From Chitinophagaceae bacterium UBA4407 (GTDB lineage: Bacteria > Bacteroidota > Bacteroidia > Chitinophagales > Chitinophagaceae), in assembly GCA_002390845.1 (NCBI GenBank), contig DGQT01000101.1, positions 1-23,951 of the forward strand: a stretch of 23,951 nucleotides of DNA. Direction: 5' to 3'. Shown here piece after piece: positions 1 through 7,045 of the stretch. The translations under genes and the position numbers were made by a program. How positions within the stretch are numbered: the stretch's first letter is position 1; the number at the start of each line of letters is the position of its first letter. The notes under the pieces were generated by a model. It saw only the letters and a program-made list of their open reading frames with translations. It was not told the DNA's origin and searched no databases.

Positions 1-114
1 GAAACTTAACGGGACAGTAGTGTAGATGCCATATAAAACTACTGCTGGTATTTTAATAAATGATTATTGAACAGCTTCTGAGTAGTTAAAATTCAGGCTT
101 CACAATGTGCAGAA

Positions 115-822
115 CTAGTCTTCTTTTAATTCAGTTACAGCATCTTTAATATCGTAATTAATTGAAAATTTTCCACCTTCCTGTGTTGGGTGAAGCAAGG
201 GTATTTCCTGGTGCCTGTAAATATTAAACTGCAACGAACCTATGTTTAATTTTTTTAGCTGAGCTGCGGTTACTGTAAGACGGTTAGATTGCGGCTGGCT
301 GCTTATATGAATATCTTCAGTAGCTGAAGATGTATCACTTATATTAATATCAATAACATCGTTGGGCAAAGCGCCATTAAATTCAATGGCCAGGTTCTTC
401 TTATTAATGACTACAGGTATTTCTGTGCTGCAACTGATACGGTGAAAATTGAATTTTTCTTCATGTGTTTTTCCATTTATATCAGTGAAAACAATCACAT
501 GTTCACCATCAAAATTGCCTGCTGAAAATTTCTTTTCGTAGTAAGCACCTGTAAAGGAAGCGCTATCTGCCAAAACTTCATTGCCGTCAATTGTTACTTT
601 ACTGGGGCTGGTTAAAACAAGGGTTGTGCCGTGTTCACCAGCGAAACGATACTGGAGAAAACAACTTACGCTATCATCGCCTTCGCTGTAATTCACTGCA
701 TAGCTGGTATAAACAGTTTCGGGGTTTACATCTTTGCTGCTACCGATTTCATCGCTGGAGCATGAGACGATCGTAAATATTGAGGTAAGCGTAATGATTA
801 AAAAGGCAGGGAAAGTTTTCAT
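115..822 (-). CDS. Predicted outer-surface lipoprotein of unknown function
   Basis: A 235-aa protein that I do not recognise as a named family. Residues 1-20 form a signal peptide (K2, then a hydrophobic run to V19) ending in the lipobox I-V-S-C with Cys21 as the lipidation site. Ser-Ser-Asp-Glu follows directly; acidic residues just after the cysteine are often associated with surface export of Bacteroidota lipoproteins. The rest has no further membrane segment and looks beta-rich, with alternating polar and hydrophobic stretches, and two cysteines (near residues 54 and 131) that could form a disulfide. The ATG at 820-822 places the signal peptide exactly at the N terminus, which supports this start. 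It is transcribed in the same direction as the PolX gene upstream of it, but about 200 bp of repeat-bearing DNA separates them, so co-transcription is uncertain. The location is well supported by sequence; the function is unknown. Confidence 0.8.
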   Translation of the reverse strand: MKTFPAFLIITLTSIFTIVSCSSDEIGSSKDVNPETVYTSYAVNYSEGDDSVSCFLQYRFAGEHGTTLVLTSPSKVTIDGNEVLADSASFTGAYYEKKFSAGNFDGEHVIVFTDINGKTHEEKFNFHRISCSTEIPVVINKKNLAIEFNGALPNDVIDINISDTSSATEDIHISSQPQSNRLTVTAAQLKKLNIGSLQFNIYRHQEIPLLHPTQEGGKFSINYDIKDAVTELKED

Positions 823-904
823 ATAAGCGTTTTTTATTAATACCTGAATCTATGATAAGTTAGTTAAGAATTTTATAAACAAGGAAAACCTGTTTATATA
901 GTTC

Positions 905-1009
905 ACGCTTCGCTTAAATGCTGCCATGAAAGAGGAACCTTGAACCGATCCCGAAAGCTTTCGGGAAAGTAAAGCGTTATTGAAATACTATTGCCTGGCT
1001 CAAAAAAAT
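905..1009 (+). repeat. Interspersed repeat, variant head with shared tail
   Basis: The intergenic segment between the lipoprotein and PolX contains a head whose bases 911-938 match the reverse complement of 12319-12346 at 27 of 28 positions (shared piece TGCCATGAAAGAGGAAC). It ends in GCCTGGCTCAAAAA near 993-1006, which is the tail found in the main repeat family of this window. The boundaries are my estimate. Confidence 0.6.
949..966. repeat. Perfect 18-bp palindrome
   Basis: TCCCGAAAGCTTTCGGGA reads identically on both strands. It lies inside the variant repeat, about 58 bp beyond the PolX stop codon. No T-run follows on either strand, so a classical terminator is not supported. A structured RNA end or a protein-binding site is possible. 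Confidence 0.5.
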
Positions 1010-1023
1010 TTACCACCTAACAG

Positions 1024-2694
1024 CTAAGGTCTTTTGGTGTGCTGAACTTTAATAAAATCTTCAAAATCCTGCATGGAAAAGCTGCTAAGGTTGTGTTTTT
1101 TTGTTACGCCGGCCTTTTGTGCGGCGATTACGCCATAACGGATATCGTTGTAACCGTTTACAGAGTGCGCATCGGGATCTATGGAAATAAGCACGTTTTT
1201 TTCGAGGCAATAATCAATCCAGCGCCAGTCAATGTCGAGTCGTTTGGGATGAGCATTCAGTTCGATGACCACATTATTTGCGGCGCATGCATCGATGATC
1301 TTTTTGTGATCTACAGGATAACCATTGCGACTTAATAAAAGCCTTCCGGTTGGATGGCCGAGAATACTGGTGTAGGGGTTTTCTATGGCGTTGATGAGGC
1401 GCATCATTGCTTTATCTTCTTTCATTTTTAAATTGGAATGCACCGATGCAATAACTAGATCGAAACTGCTGAGCACTTCGTTACTGTAATCGAGGCTGCC
1501 ATCGTTAAGTATATCGGATTCGATGCTCTTGAAAATTTTAAATGGCGTATACTTTTTATTCAGCTCATCAATCTCTTTATGCTGCTCAATTATTTTTTCT
1601 TCATGCAGTCCTTGTGCATAGAATGCGGTTTTGGAGTGATCGCTTAATACAAGGTATTGCAGGTTCTTTTGTATTGCTGCTGTTGCCATTTCATCAATTG
1701 TATTAATGCCATCACTCCATTTGCTATGACTGTGAATGATAGCAGTAATATCTTTTGGTTGTATTACTTCAGGAAGCTTGTGTTGTTGTGCTGTTAAAAT
1801 AATTTTTTCTGATTCGCGGAGATAAGGAGGTATAACATCTATGCCTGCATTTGTAAAAATCTCTTCTTCAGCGGTATAAGAATTTTTAAACGGAAACATA
1901 TTTTTCCATTCGTTTAAAAAATCTTCACTGCAACTTTTTTCGAACAGGGTTTGATAAAATTTTTCCTGTGTTGTGTGATAGAAAACAAGTAATAAATTTT
2001 CTTTGCCTTTTAGCTTAGTTGTTATTTCATCTTCATCAATAATTTTATATTCCTGTTGTTTGAAAAAAGTAATTATTTGCTGTTGTGAGGCAGTTGTAAT
2101 CCATTCTAATTTATCAATCGTTTCTAAATGCCGTCTTAGATCTCCGGCAAGTTCAAATTGCTCTAAAGGAAATGCATTCTTAATTTTTGTATCTGTCTCT
2201 GCTGCATGATTTTCAATTTGAGCATATAAATAGCTGCCTTGATTACTTAAATAATATTCAATAGACTCTTTAATATTTTGTTGAGTCTTTTCTCCAAAGC
2301 CCTTGTAAAGCAAAAGCCTGTTTTCATTGCAGGCGTATAACAGCTCGCCAAGGTTTTCTATCTCTAGCTCTTTCCATATAACAGAAATTTTTTTTGGCCC
2401 AATCCCTTTGATAGCAAGCATTTCCATGATTCCCTGAGGTGTTTTGGAAACATACTCATTTAGTAAAGACAACTCGCCAGTGTGCAGTTGTTCTATTATT
2501 TTTTTGCCGATGGCTTCACCAACTCCTTTAATAAAAAAAATCTTTTCTTCCGGAATTGAAGATAACTCTGCAGGTAATTTTTCTATTGTAAATGCCGCAA
2601 CAGAATATGATTTTGTTTTGAAACTGTTTTCTCCGTTTATGTCCATCAGTTTGGCAAGCAAGGAAAAATTATCTGCTATGATATTGTTGTTCAT
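1024..2694 (-). CDS. polX: PolX-family PHP exonuclease with degenerate polymerase site
   Basis: A 556-aa protein with the bacterial PolX architecture. The helix-hairpin-helix DNA-binding region has loops at 55-63 (IKGVGEAIG), 95-103 (IKGIGPKKI) and 130-136. A nucleotidyltransferase-like middle (about 150-300) follows, then a C-terminal PHP phosphoesterase (about 316-540). The PHP metal motifs look complete: HSHSKWSDG at 321-329, SDH at 351-353, E392, H419, GHPTGR at 446-451 and DPDAH at 506-510. The middle domain keeps GDLRR (184-188, in place of GSxRR), but the usual Asp-x-Asp pair is replaced by K195 and E197 in DKLEW. The later GSKEH-like motif is also not recognisable. I infer a 3'-5' exonuclease or phosphoesterase role in DNA repair without DNA synthesis. 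Exonuclease-only noncanonical PolX proteins are known in bacteria. The start ATG is at 2692-2694. Confidence 0.9.
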   Translation of the reverse strand: MNNNIIADNFSLLAKLMDINGENSFKTKSYSVAAFTIEKLPAELSSIPEEKIFFIKGVGEAIGKKIIEQLHTGELSLLNEYVSKTPQGIMEMLAIKGIGPKKISVIWKELEIENLGELLYACNENRLLLYKGFGEKTQQNIKESIEYYLSNQGSYLYAQIENHAAETDTKIKNAFPLEQFELAGDLRRHLETIDKLEWITTASQQQIITFFKQQEYKIIDEDEITTKLKGKENLLLVFYHTTQEKFYQTLFEKSCSEDFLNEWKNMFPFKNSYTAEEEIFTNAGIDVIPPYLRESEKIILTAQQHKLPEVIQPKDITAIIHSHSKWSDGINTIDEMATAAIQKNLQYLVLSDHSKTAFYAQGLHEEKIIEQHKEIDELNKKYTPFKIFKSIESDILNDGSLDYSNEVLSSFDLVIASVHSNLKMKEDKAMMRLINAIENPYTSILGHPTGRLLLSRNGYPVDHKKIIDACAANNVVIELNAHPKRLDIDWRWIDYCLEKNVLISIDPDAHSVNGYNDIRYGVIAAQKAGVTKKHNLSSFSMQDFEDFIKVQHTKRP

Positions 2695-2717
2695 TATGCA
2701 AAGTTTTATAAAATAAA

Positions 2718-2744
2718 AAAGTCCCGGTATAAAACCGGGACTTT
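2718..2744 (-). terminator. Rho-independent terminator of the H1-like gene
   Basis: GTCCCGGT (2721-2728) pairs with ACCGGGAC (2734-2741) around a five-base loop, extended by A-T pairs at 2718-2720 and 2742-2744. On the minus strand the stem is followed by a T-rich stretch (complement of 2711-2720). It sits about 30 bp beyond the stop of the H1-like gene and just upstream of PolX, separating the two. Confidence 0.85.
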
Positions 2745-2774
2745 AAATCTATTGAGCTGTTTCGCTTAAGAAAA

Positions 2775-2936
2775 TTACTTCTTAGCAGCTTTCTTAGCAG
2801 CTTTTTTAGGAGCAGCTTTTGCAGCTTTCTTTGGAGCAGCTTTAGGAGCAGCTTTTGCAGCAGCTTTTTTAGGAGCAGCCTTTGCAGCGGCTTTCTTTGG
2901 AGCAGCTTTTTTTGCAGCTTTTTTTGCAGTTGCCAT
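2775..2936 (-). CDS. Small Lys/Ala/Pro-rich histone H1-like protein
   Basis: A 53-aa reading frame from the ATG at 2934-2936 to the TAA at 2775-2777. The protein starts MATAKKAAKKAAPKKAAAKA and is composed almost entirely of Ala, Lys and Pro in repeated AAPKKA/AAKKA units. This composition resembles the C-terminal tail of histone H1, Chlamydia Hc1 and the tails of some bacterial HU proteins, which bind DNA non-specifically through positive charge. No folded domain, signal peptide or membrane segment is present. It ends in AAKK before the stop, and a strong terminator follows about 30 bp later. It lies between PolX and the ribosomal genes, all on the minus strand, with an A/T-rich leader. A nucleoid-associated role is inferred from composition only. 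The low-complexity coding sequence (repeated GCAGCTTTT-like units on the plus strand) is likely to vary in length between strains. Confidence 0.8.
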   Translation of the reverse strand: MATAKKAAKKAAPKKAAAKAAPKKAAAKAAPKAAPKKAAKAAPKKAAKKAAKK

Positions 2937-3013
2937 GTTCTTTTAAATTTAATGGTTAGTAAATATGATATAAAAATAAAAAAACTTTATGATAACCGCC
3001 AAAAAAATATATT

Positions 3014-3280
3014 CTATGCCGTTGCTTCAACAGATAATACTGAAACTGTTGATCTGTTTAAGCGCCCTTTTTTAAATTGAACAACGCCATCTGCCAATGC
3101 ATACAATGTAAAATCCCTTCCAACTCCAACGTTCTTTCCGGGATGATATACTGTGCCTCTCTGGCGTAAAATAATATTACCAGAGATGGCAGGCTGACCA
3201 CCAAATATTTTTACACCAAGACGTTTGGCTTGCGAATCACGTCCATTCTTTACACTGCCTTCACCTTTTTTATGTGCCAT
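3014..3280 (-). CDS. rpmA: 50S ribosomal protein L27
   Basis: An 88-aa protein starting MAHKKGEGSVKNGRDSQAKR and continuing with the family-typical LGVKIFGGQ, IILRQRGT and HPGKNVGVGRDFTLYA segments. Length and motifs match bacterial L27, which sits near the peptidyl transferase centre of the large ribosomal subunit. There is no N-terminal extension of the Firmicutes type that needs proteolytic removal; Met-Ala-His is at the start, as in most Gram-negative bacteria. It follows rplU by 81 bp in the same direction, the conserved rplU-rpmA arrangement, and is presumably co-transcribed. No hairpin terminator is evident before the H1-like gene 77 bp downstream. Confidence 0.98.
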   Translation of the reverse strand: MAHKKGEGSVKNGRDSQAKRLGVKIFGGQPAISGNIILRQRGTVYHPGKNVGVGRDFTLYALADGVVQFKKGRLNRSTVSVLSVEATA

Positions 3281-3361
3281 AAAAAATGATTTTTAAATTT
3301 TTATTTTATGATTTGAAAAAAGAAAATTGAAATAAAATTTTCAAAAAATCTTTTTAAAAAT

Positions 3362-3667
3362 CTAAGCGATGCTTTCAATTTTAATTTGTGTGTACTGCGT
3401 TCTGTGTCCGTGTTTTTTACGGAAACCTTTTCTTCTTTTCATTTTAAAAGAAGATACTTTATCTCCTTTAACAAGGTCATTTACAATTTCAGCTTTTACG
3501 ATGGCTGTTACATCACCTCCGGTTGTAAGTACACCGTCATTATCAACAAGCAATACTTCGTTGAATTCAACCTTATCTCCCGCTTTGCCTGAGATATGAG
3601 GAACATAAAGGCTATCACCTGCCTGAACCTTAAACTGCTGGCCTGCTATTTTTACAACTGCTAACAT
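3362..3667 (-). CDS. rplU: 50S ribosomal protein L21
   Basis: A 101-aa protein with the L21 signature: N-terminal AVVKIAGQQFKVQAGD and C-terminal MKRRKGFRKKHGHRTQYTQ, the basic segment that contacts 23S rRNA. Length is typical of the family (about 100-105 aa). The ATG at 3665-3667 gives the expected N terminus. It is the first gene of the rplU-rpmA pair, and a plausible -7 box lies 21-28 bp upstream. It is divergent from the GH3-family gene, separated by 306 bp. Confidence 0.98.
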   Translation of the reverse strand: MLAVVKIAGQQFKVQAGDSLYVPHISGKAGDKVEFNEVLLVDNDGVLTTGGDVTAIVKAEIVNDLVKGDKVSSFKMKRRKGFRKKHGHRTQYTQIKIESIA

Positions 3668-3687
3668 ATCTTAAAAAATTAGGACGG

Positions 3688-3695
3688 CGAAGGTA
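3688..3695 (-). promoter_or_regulatory. Probable -7 promoter box for rplU-rpmA
   Basis: On the minus strand this reads TACCTTCG, seven of eight matches to the Bacteroidota -7 consensus TAnnTTTG, 21 bp before the rplU ATG. No clear TTTG-type -33 element was seen, so confidence is moderate. Confidence 0.4.
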
Positions 3696-3810
3696 GGAGA
3701 TTTCATTTAAAATCTGGAAATTCTGCATAAATTTCTTTTGGTGGTAATTTTTCAGGGCTGGTTAAAGAAATAGAGCGAATTGCACCAGGATGCTGAATAG
3801 AAATATCAAA

Positions 3811-3866
3811 GTAAAAGAGTGCGACGCAAGAAAAGGCGATCAGGGCTTTGTTGCCGGGTTCAAAAA
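3811..3866 (+). repeat. Interspersed repeat copy 1
   Basis: Core AGAGTGCGACGCAAG (3816-3830), then tail GCCGGGTTCAAAAA (3853-3866). It is a member of the family of short intergenic repeats described in the findings. The tail overlaps the spurious upstream extension of the GH3 frame. Confidence 0.75.
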
Positions 3867-3945
3867 TGTCTTTATATACGCATTTGATCTCCGCCTGTTT
3901 CTGCCAAAATAGAAAGGATTTTTATAACAACTGGTTACGGTGTAT

Positions 3946-3953
3946 TACTTTTG
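3946..3953 (+). promoter_or_regulatory. -7 promoter box for the GH3-family gene
   Basis: TACTTTTG matches TAnnTTTG exactly. The predicted transcription start, a few bases downstream, lies about 16 bp before the ATG at 3974. This supports that start over the upstream TTG at 3848. A -33 TTTG element is not clear. Confidence 0.55.
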
Positions 3954-3973
3954 ACCCCCGACATTGCCATAAT

Positions 3974-5467
3974 ATGAATGTAAAGTCTCTATTAGCCAGG
4001 CCTTTTGCGAATTATATTTATAATAAAATATCTAAGGGTACAGAAACTGCTGTTGCAGATCAGCAGGGTATTTTTAAAAGCCTGGTCAAGGCAGCAAAGC
4101 ATACTGAATTTGGTAAAGATCATGGTTTTGAATCGATACAATCGTATGAAGATTTTAAAAAACAAGTACCTATTCGTGATTACGAACAGATAAAATCCTA
4201 CATAGAAAAGATTAAAGAAGGCCGCCAGAATGTGCTTTGGAAAGGAAAGCCTATTTATTTTGCCAAAACCAGCGGTACTACCAGCGGAGTAAAATATATA
4301 CCTATTACTAAAGACTCCATTCCGAATCATATCAACTCGGCCCGTGATGCGCTATTATGTTACATAGCACAAACAGGCAATTCTGAATTTACGAATGGCA
4401 AAATGATTTTCCTAAGTGGTTCTCCCGAATTAGAGAGAATTGCCGGAATACCTACCGGTAGATTAAGCGGTATTGTAAACCACCACGTACCTAAATATTT
4501 GCGAGGCAACCAATTGCCATCTTACGAAACAAATTGTATTGACGACTGGGAAACCAAACTTGATAAAATTGTAGCCGAAACTTTTAACCAGAATATGACG
4601 CTCATAAGCGGCATACCACCCTGGATGCAAATGTATTTTGACAGGTTAACTGAAAAAAGTGGTAAAAAAGTTGGCGAATTGTTTCCTGATTTTAATTTAA
4701 TGGTGCAGGGTGGCGTAAATTTCGAACCTTACAAAGCAAAACTCTACGAAAGCATTGGCCGTAAAATAGATTGCATAGAATTGTTTCCTGCAAGCGAAGG
4801 TTTCTTTGCCTTTCAGGATAGCCAAACCGAACCGGGGCTTTTATTAAATACCAATTCGGGTATTTATTTTGAGTTCGTTCCCGCCGATGAGATTTTCAAC
4901 GAAAACCCAACACGCTTAAGTTTGGCAGAGGTAAAAGTTGGCGAAAATTATGCCCTCATCATTAATAATAATGCAGGTTTATGGGCGTATAATCTTGGCG
5001 ATACCATAAAGTTTGTATCCGTTAGCCCTTACAGAATTGTGGTTAGCGGCCGTACAAAGCATTTTATTTCAGCTTTTGGCGAGCATGTTATTGCGGAAGA
5101 AGTAGAGGCCGCTTTGCTGCAAGCTGCAAATGAAGAAAGTGTAAAGATCACCGAGTTTACAGTAGCGCCAATGGTTGAGCAAGGCAATGAAAAAAGTTAT
5201 CACGAATGGTTTATAGAATTTGAAAAGCTGCCTGAAAACATGGATGCCTTCCGGGAAAAAATTGATAATCATTTACGCAGTAAGAATGTTTATTACGATG
5301 ACTTGATTGGTGGCAACATATTGCAACAGCTTAAAATAACACAGGTTCGAAAAAACGGGTTTATAGATTACATGAAATCAATCGGTAAACTGGGCGGCCA
5401 GAATAAGCTGCCCCGTTTAAGCAACGACAGAAAAATTGCCAACGACCTAAAACCATACAGCCTCTAA
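3974..5467 (+). CDS. GH3-family acyl-adenylate/amide synthetase-like protein
   Basis: A 497-aa protein from the ATG at 3974. It belongs to the GH3 branch of the ANL adenylating superfamily, named after plant auxin-responsive GH3 acyl-acid amido synthetases. The ATP-binding loop is KTSGTTSGVK at 98-107, a second motif FPASEGFFAFQ lies mid-protein, and VSGRTKHFISAFGEHV near residues 356-371 is the third nucleotide-binding motif and domain hinge. A small C-terminal domain follows. The chemistry would be ATP-dependent activation of a carboxylic acid and transfer to an amine or similar acceptor; the substrate in bacteria is unknown. No signal peptide, so cytoplasmic. The frame is open back to TTG 3848, but those 42 codons derive from an interspersed repeat and lie mostly upstream of the promoter box. 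Repeat copies flank the gene on both sides. Confidence 0.88.
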   Translation: MNVKSLLARPFANYIYNKISKGTETAVADQQGIFKSLVKAAKHTEFGKDHGFESIQSYEDFKKQVPIRDYEQIKSYIEKIKEGRQNVLWKGKPIYFAKTSGTTSGVKYIPITKDSIPNHINSARDALLCYIAQTGNSEFTNGKMIFLSGSPELERIAGIPTGRLSGIVNHHVPKYLRGNQLPSYETNCIDDWETKLDKIVAETFNQNMTLISGIPPWMQMYFDRLTEKSGKKVGELFPDFNLMVQGGVNFEPYKAKLYESIGRKIDCIELFPASEGFFAFQDSQTEPGLLLNTNSGIYFEFVPADEIFNENPTRLSLAEVKVGENYALIINNNAGLWAYNLGDTIKFVSVSPYRIVVSGRTKHFISAFGEHVIAEEVEAALLQAANEESVKITEFTVAPMVEQGNEKSYHEWFIEFEKLPENMDAFREKIDNHLRSKNVYYDDLIGGNILQQLKITQVRKNGFIDYMKSIGKLGGQNKLPRLSNDRKIANDLKPYSL

Positions 5468-5481
5468 TTCTATAAATTCAA

Positions 5482-5538
5482 TTTTGAGCCGGGCATTCGT
5501 ATTATCAATTAAGCTTTTGTTGCGTCGCACACTTGTGC
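5482..5538 (-). repeat. Interspersed repeat copy 2 (reverse)
   Basis: On the minus strand: core ACAAGTGTGCGACGCAAC (complement of 5519-5536), then an AAGCTTAAT segment that also occurs in the 17423 copy, then the tail GCCCGGCTCAAAA (5482-5495). It lies just after the GH3 stop codon and points towards that gene. Confidence 0.75.
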
Positions 5539-5640
5539 TGAATAATTTTATTCACCTTTCAACAGCCTTTGCGTGCAACAGTTTCAGTGAAACTAAATCT
5601 TAATCAAATTTTTCCCTTTCTTCATCGTTTCTAATTCTGT

Positions 5641-5657
5641 TACCTTTACCACCTTTG
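5641..5657 (+). promoter_or_regulatory. Possible -7 promoter boxes for dxr
   Basis: Two overlapping near matches to TAnnTTTG occur: TACCTTTA (5641-5648) and CACCTTTG (5650-5657). The second ends 24 bp before the dxr ATG. Each misses one position, so this is tentative. Confidence 0.35.
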
Positions 5658-5681
5658 TAAAATGAATAATTATACAGCATA

Positions 5682-6842
5682 ATGTCGCAAAAGAAACGTA
5701 TTGCCATATTTGGTTCCACAGGTTCTATCGGTACACAATCACTGGAAGTTATTTCCACGCACCCTGATAAATTTTCTGTTGAAATTCTTACTGCACATAC
5801 CAATGATGAACTTTTAATAAAGCAGGCATTAAAATTTAATCCCAACATGGTGGTTATTGGGGATGAGAAAAAATATCAAAAAGTAAAAGAAGCACTTGCC
5901 AAAACCCAGGTTAAAGTTTTTACCGGCGAGGAAGCTTTAATTGATGTAGCCGCAATGGATTGCTACGATGTAATGATTGCCGCCATTGTAGGGTTTGCAG
6001 GTTTAAAATCCACACTTAGTGCAATTGAAAATGGCAAAACTATTGCACTGGCCAATAAAGAAACACTGGTAGTAGCAGGAGATATTGTAATGCGCAAAGC
6101 CGCTGAAAAAAAAGCCCCGATCATTCCTGTTGACAGCGAACATTCTGCCATTTTTCAATGCCTTGTTGGCGAAGGCAGAAATAAAATTGAAAAGATTATT
6201 CTTACTGCAAGCGGCGGGCCTTTCCTTGGTAAAAAGCCCAACTTTCTGGTAAATGTAAAACGCGATCATGCGCTGCAACATCCTAACTGGACGATGGGCG
6301 CAAAAATTACAATAGACTCCGCAACCCTTATGAACAAAGGGCTGGAGATGATAGAAGCCAAATGGCTCTTTAATTTAAAACCAGAACAAATACAGGTTAT
6401 CATTCACCCGCAGAGCATTATACACAGCATGGTGCAGTTCGAGGATGGAAGCATGAAAGCGCAAATGGGTTTGCCCGATATGAAGTTGCCCATACAATAC
6501 GCCCTGGCTTTTCCAAACCGAATTTCCAGCCAGTTTCCACGATACGATTTTAAAAAACCCAACACACTCAATTTCGAGGAGCCCGATGTAAAAACCTTCC
6601 GCAACCTTACACTTGCAACAGAAGCGTTACGCAAAGGCGGTAACATGCCATGCATACTTAATGCAGCAAACGAAATAGCTGTGTTTGCCTTTCTCCGCAA
6701 CCGCATTGGTTTCCTTGATATTACCGAAATGGTAGAGCGCACCATGAACAAAATTCCTTTTATTGAAGCCCCCACTTTGGAAGAATACTTTGAAAGCGAT
6801 GGCGAGGCGCGTAACTTCGCGGCCACTTTAATTCAAATGTAA
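5682..6842 (+). CDS. dxr: 1-deoxy-D-xylulose 5-phosphate reductoisomerase
   Basis: A 386-aa cytoplasmic enzyme that converts DXP to 2-C-methyl-D-erythritol 4-phosphate with NADPH, the committed step of the MEP isoprenoid pathway. The NADPH-binding GSTGSIG is at 11-17 and ALANKETLV at 122-130. The metal ligands are D151 and E153 in PVDSEHSAIF and E222 in MNKGLEMIEAKW. ASGGPF (176-181) belongs to the substrate and fosmidomycin flexible-loop region, HPNWTMGAKITIDSATLMNK marks the catalytic domain, and LNAANEIAV lies in the C-terminal part. Length is normal for Dxr. rseP follows 203 bp downstream in the same direction, a conserved adjacency in many bacteria; here the gap contains two inverted repeat copies. 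No catalytic residue is missing. Confidence 0.97.
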   Translation: MSQKKRIAIFGSTGSIGTQSLEVISTHPDKFSVEILTAHTNDELLIKQALKFNPNMVVIGDEKKYQKVKEALAKTQVKVFTGEEALIDVAAMDCYDVMIAAIVGFAGLKSTLSAIENGKTIALANKETLVVAGDIVMRKAAEKKAPIIPVDSEHSAIFQCLVGEGRNKIEKIILTASGGPFLGKKPNFLVNVKRDHALQHPNWTMGAKITIDSATLMNKGLEMIEAKWLFNLKPEQIQVIIHPQSIIHSMVQFEDGSMKAQMGLPDMKLPIQYALAFPNRISSQFPRYDFKKPNTLNFEEPDVKTFRNLTLATEALRKGGNMPCILNAANEIAVFAFLRNRIGFLDITEMVERTMNKIPFIEAPTLEEYFESDGEARNFAATLIQM

Positions 6843-6871
6843 AGCTGTTAAAAAGTGACGGGTAGTTTTTT

Positions 6872-6926
6872 TATGAGCCCAACATTTGTATCATTGCGCA
6901 ACTTTTGTTGCGTCGCACACTTGTAC
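6872..6926 (-). repeat. Interspersed repeat copy 3 (reverse)
   Basis: Plus-strand core GTTGCGTCGCACACTTGTAC (6907-6926) with a degenerate tail complement near 6872-6880. Together with copy 4 it forms a head-to-head pair in the dxr-rseP gap. Confidence 0.75.
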
Positions 6927-6979
6927 TTAAGAATATTCGTCAGCTATGGCTGCTATTCAAAGTTCAAAAGAATTCAGAA

Positions 6980-7034
6980 CGTACAAGTGAGTGACACAAG
7001 AGCAGCTAAATAGAATTCATAAAGCCGAAAAAAT
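6980..7034 (+). repeat. Interspersed repeat copy 4
   Basis: Core GTACAAGTGAGTGACACAAG (6981-7000), then an AGCTAAATAGAA segment resembling the 17423 and 19743 copies, and a weak tail AAGCCGAAAAA near 7022-7032. It ends about 12 bp before the rseP ATG. It is inverted relative to copy 3, with a 54-bp spacer. Confidence 0.75.
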
Positions 7035-7045
7035 AAAAATATAAT

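Larger units (their letters stand above)
3668..3973. other. Divergent intergenic region rplU / GH3 gene
   Basis: A 306-bp gap between divergently transcribed genes. It holds a probable -7 box for rplU (3688-3695), a copy of the interspersed repeat (3811-3866) and a probable -7 box for the GH3 gene (3946-3953). Between 3700 and 3810 I see only A/T-rich sequence. The reading frame of the GH3 gene can be extended upstream from TTG at 3848, but that extension is made of repeat sequence. Confidence 0.6.

Noticed and set aside
1..114. Possible 3' end of an upstream gene or terminator
   Set aside because: I see only an imperfect AGTAGT/ACTACT pairing without a T-run and no open frame with family resemblance.
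591..776. 61-aa plus-strand frame inside the lipoprotein gene
   Set aside because: Antisense shadow of a gene with a clear lipoprotein signal.
949..966. Palindrome as terminator of PolX
   Set aside because: No T-run follows on the minus strand, and it lies 58 bp beyond the stop inside a repeat copy.
3848..3973. N-terminal extension of the GH3 protein from TTG 3848
   Set aside because: It is encoded partly by the repeat tail and lies across the predicted promoter; the Met at 3974 gives a family-like N terminus.
6404..6826. 140-aa minus-strand frame inside dxr
   Set aside because: Antisense shadow of a strongly conserved enzyme.
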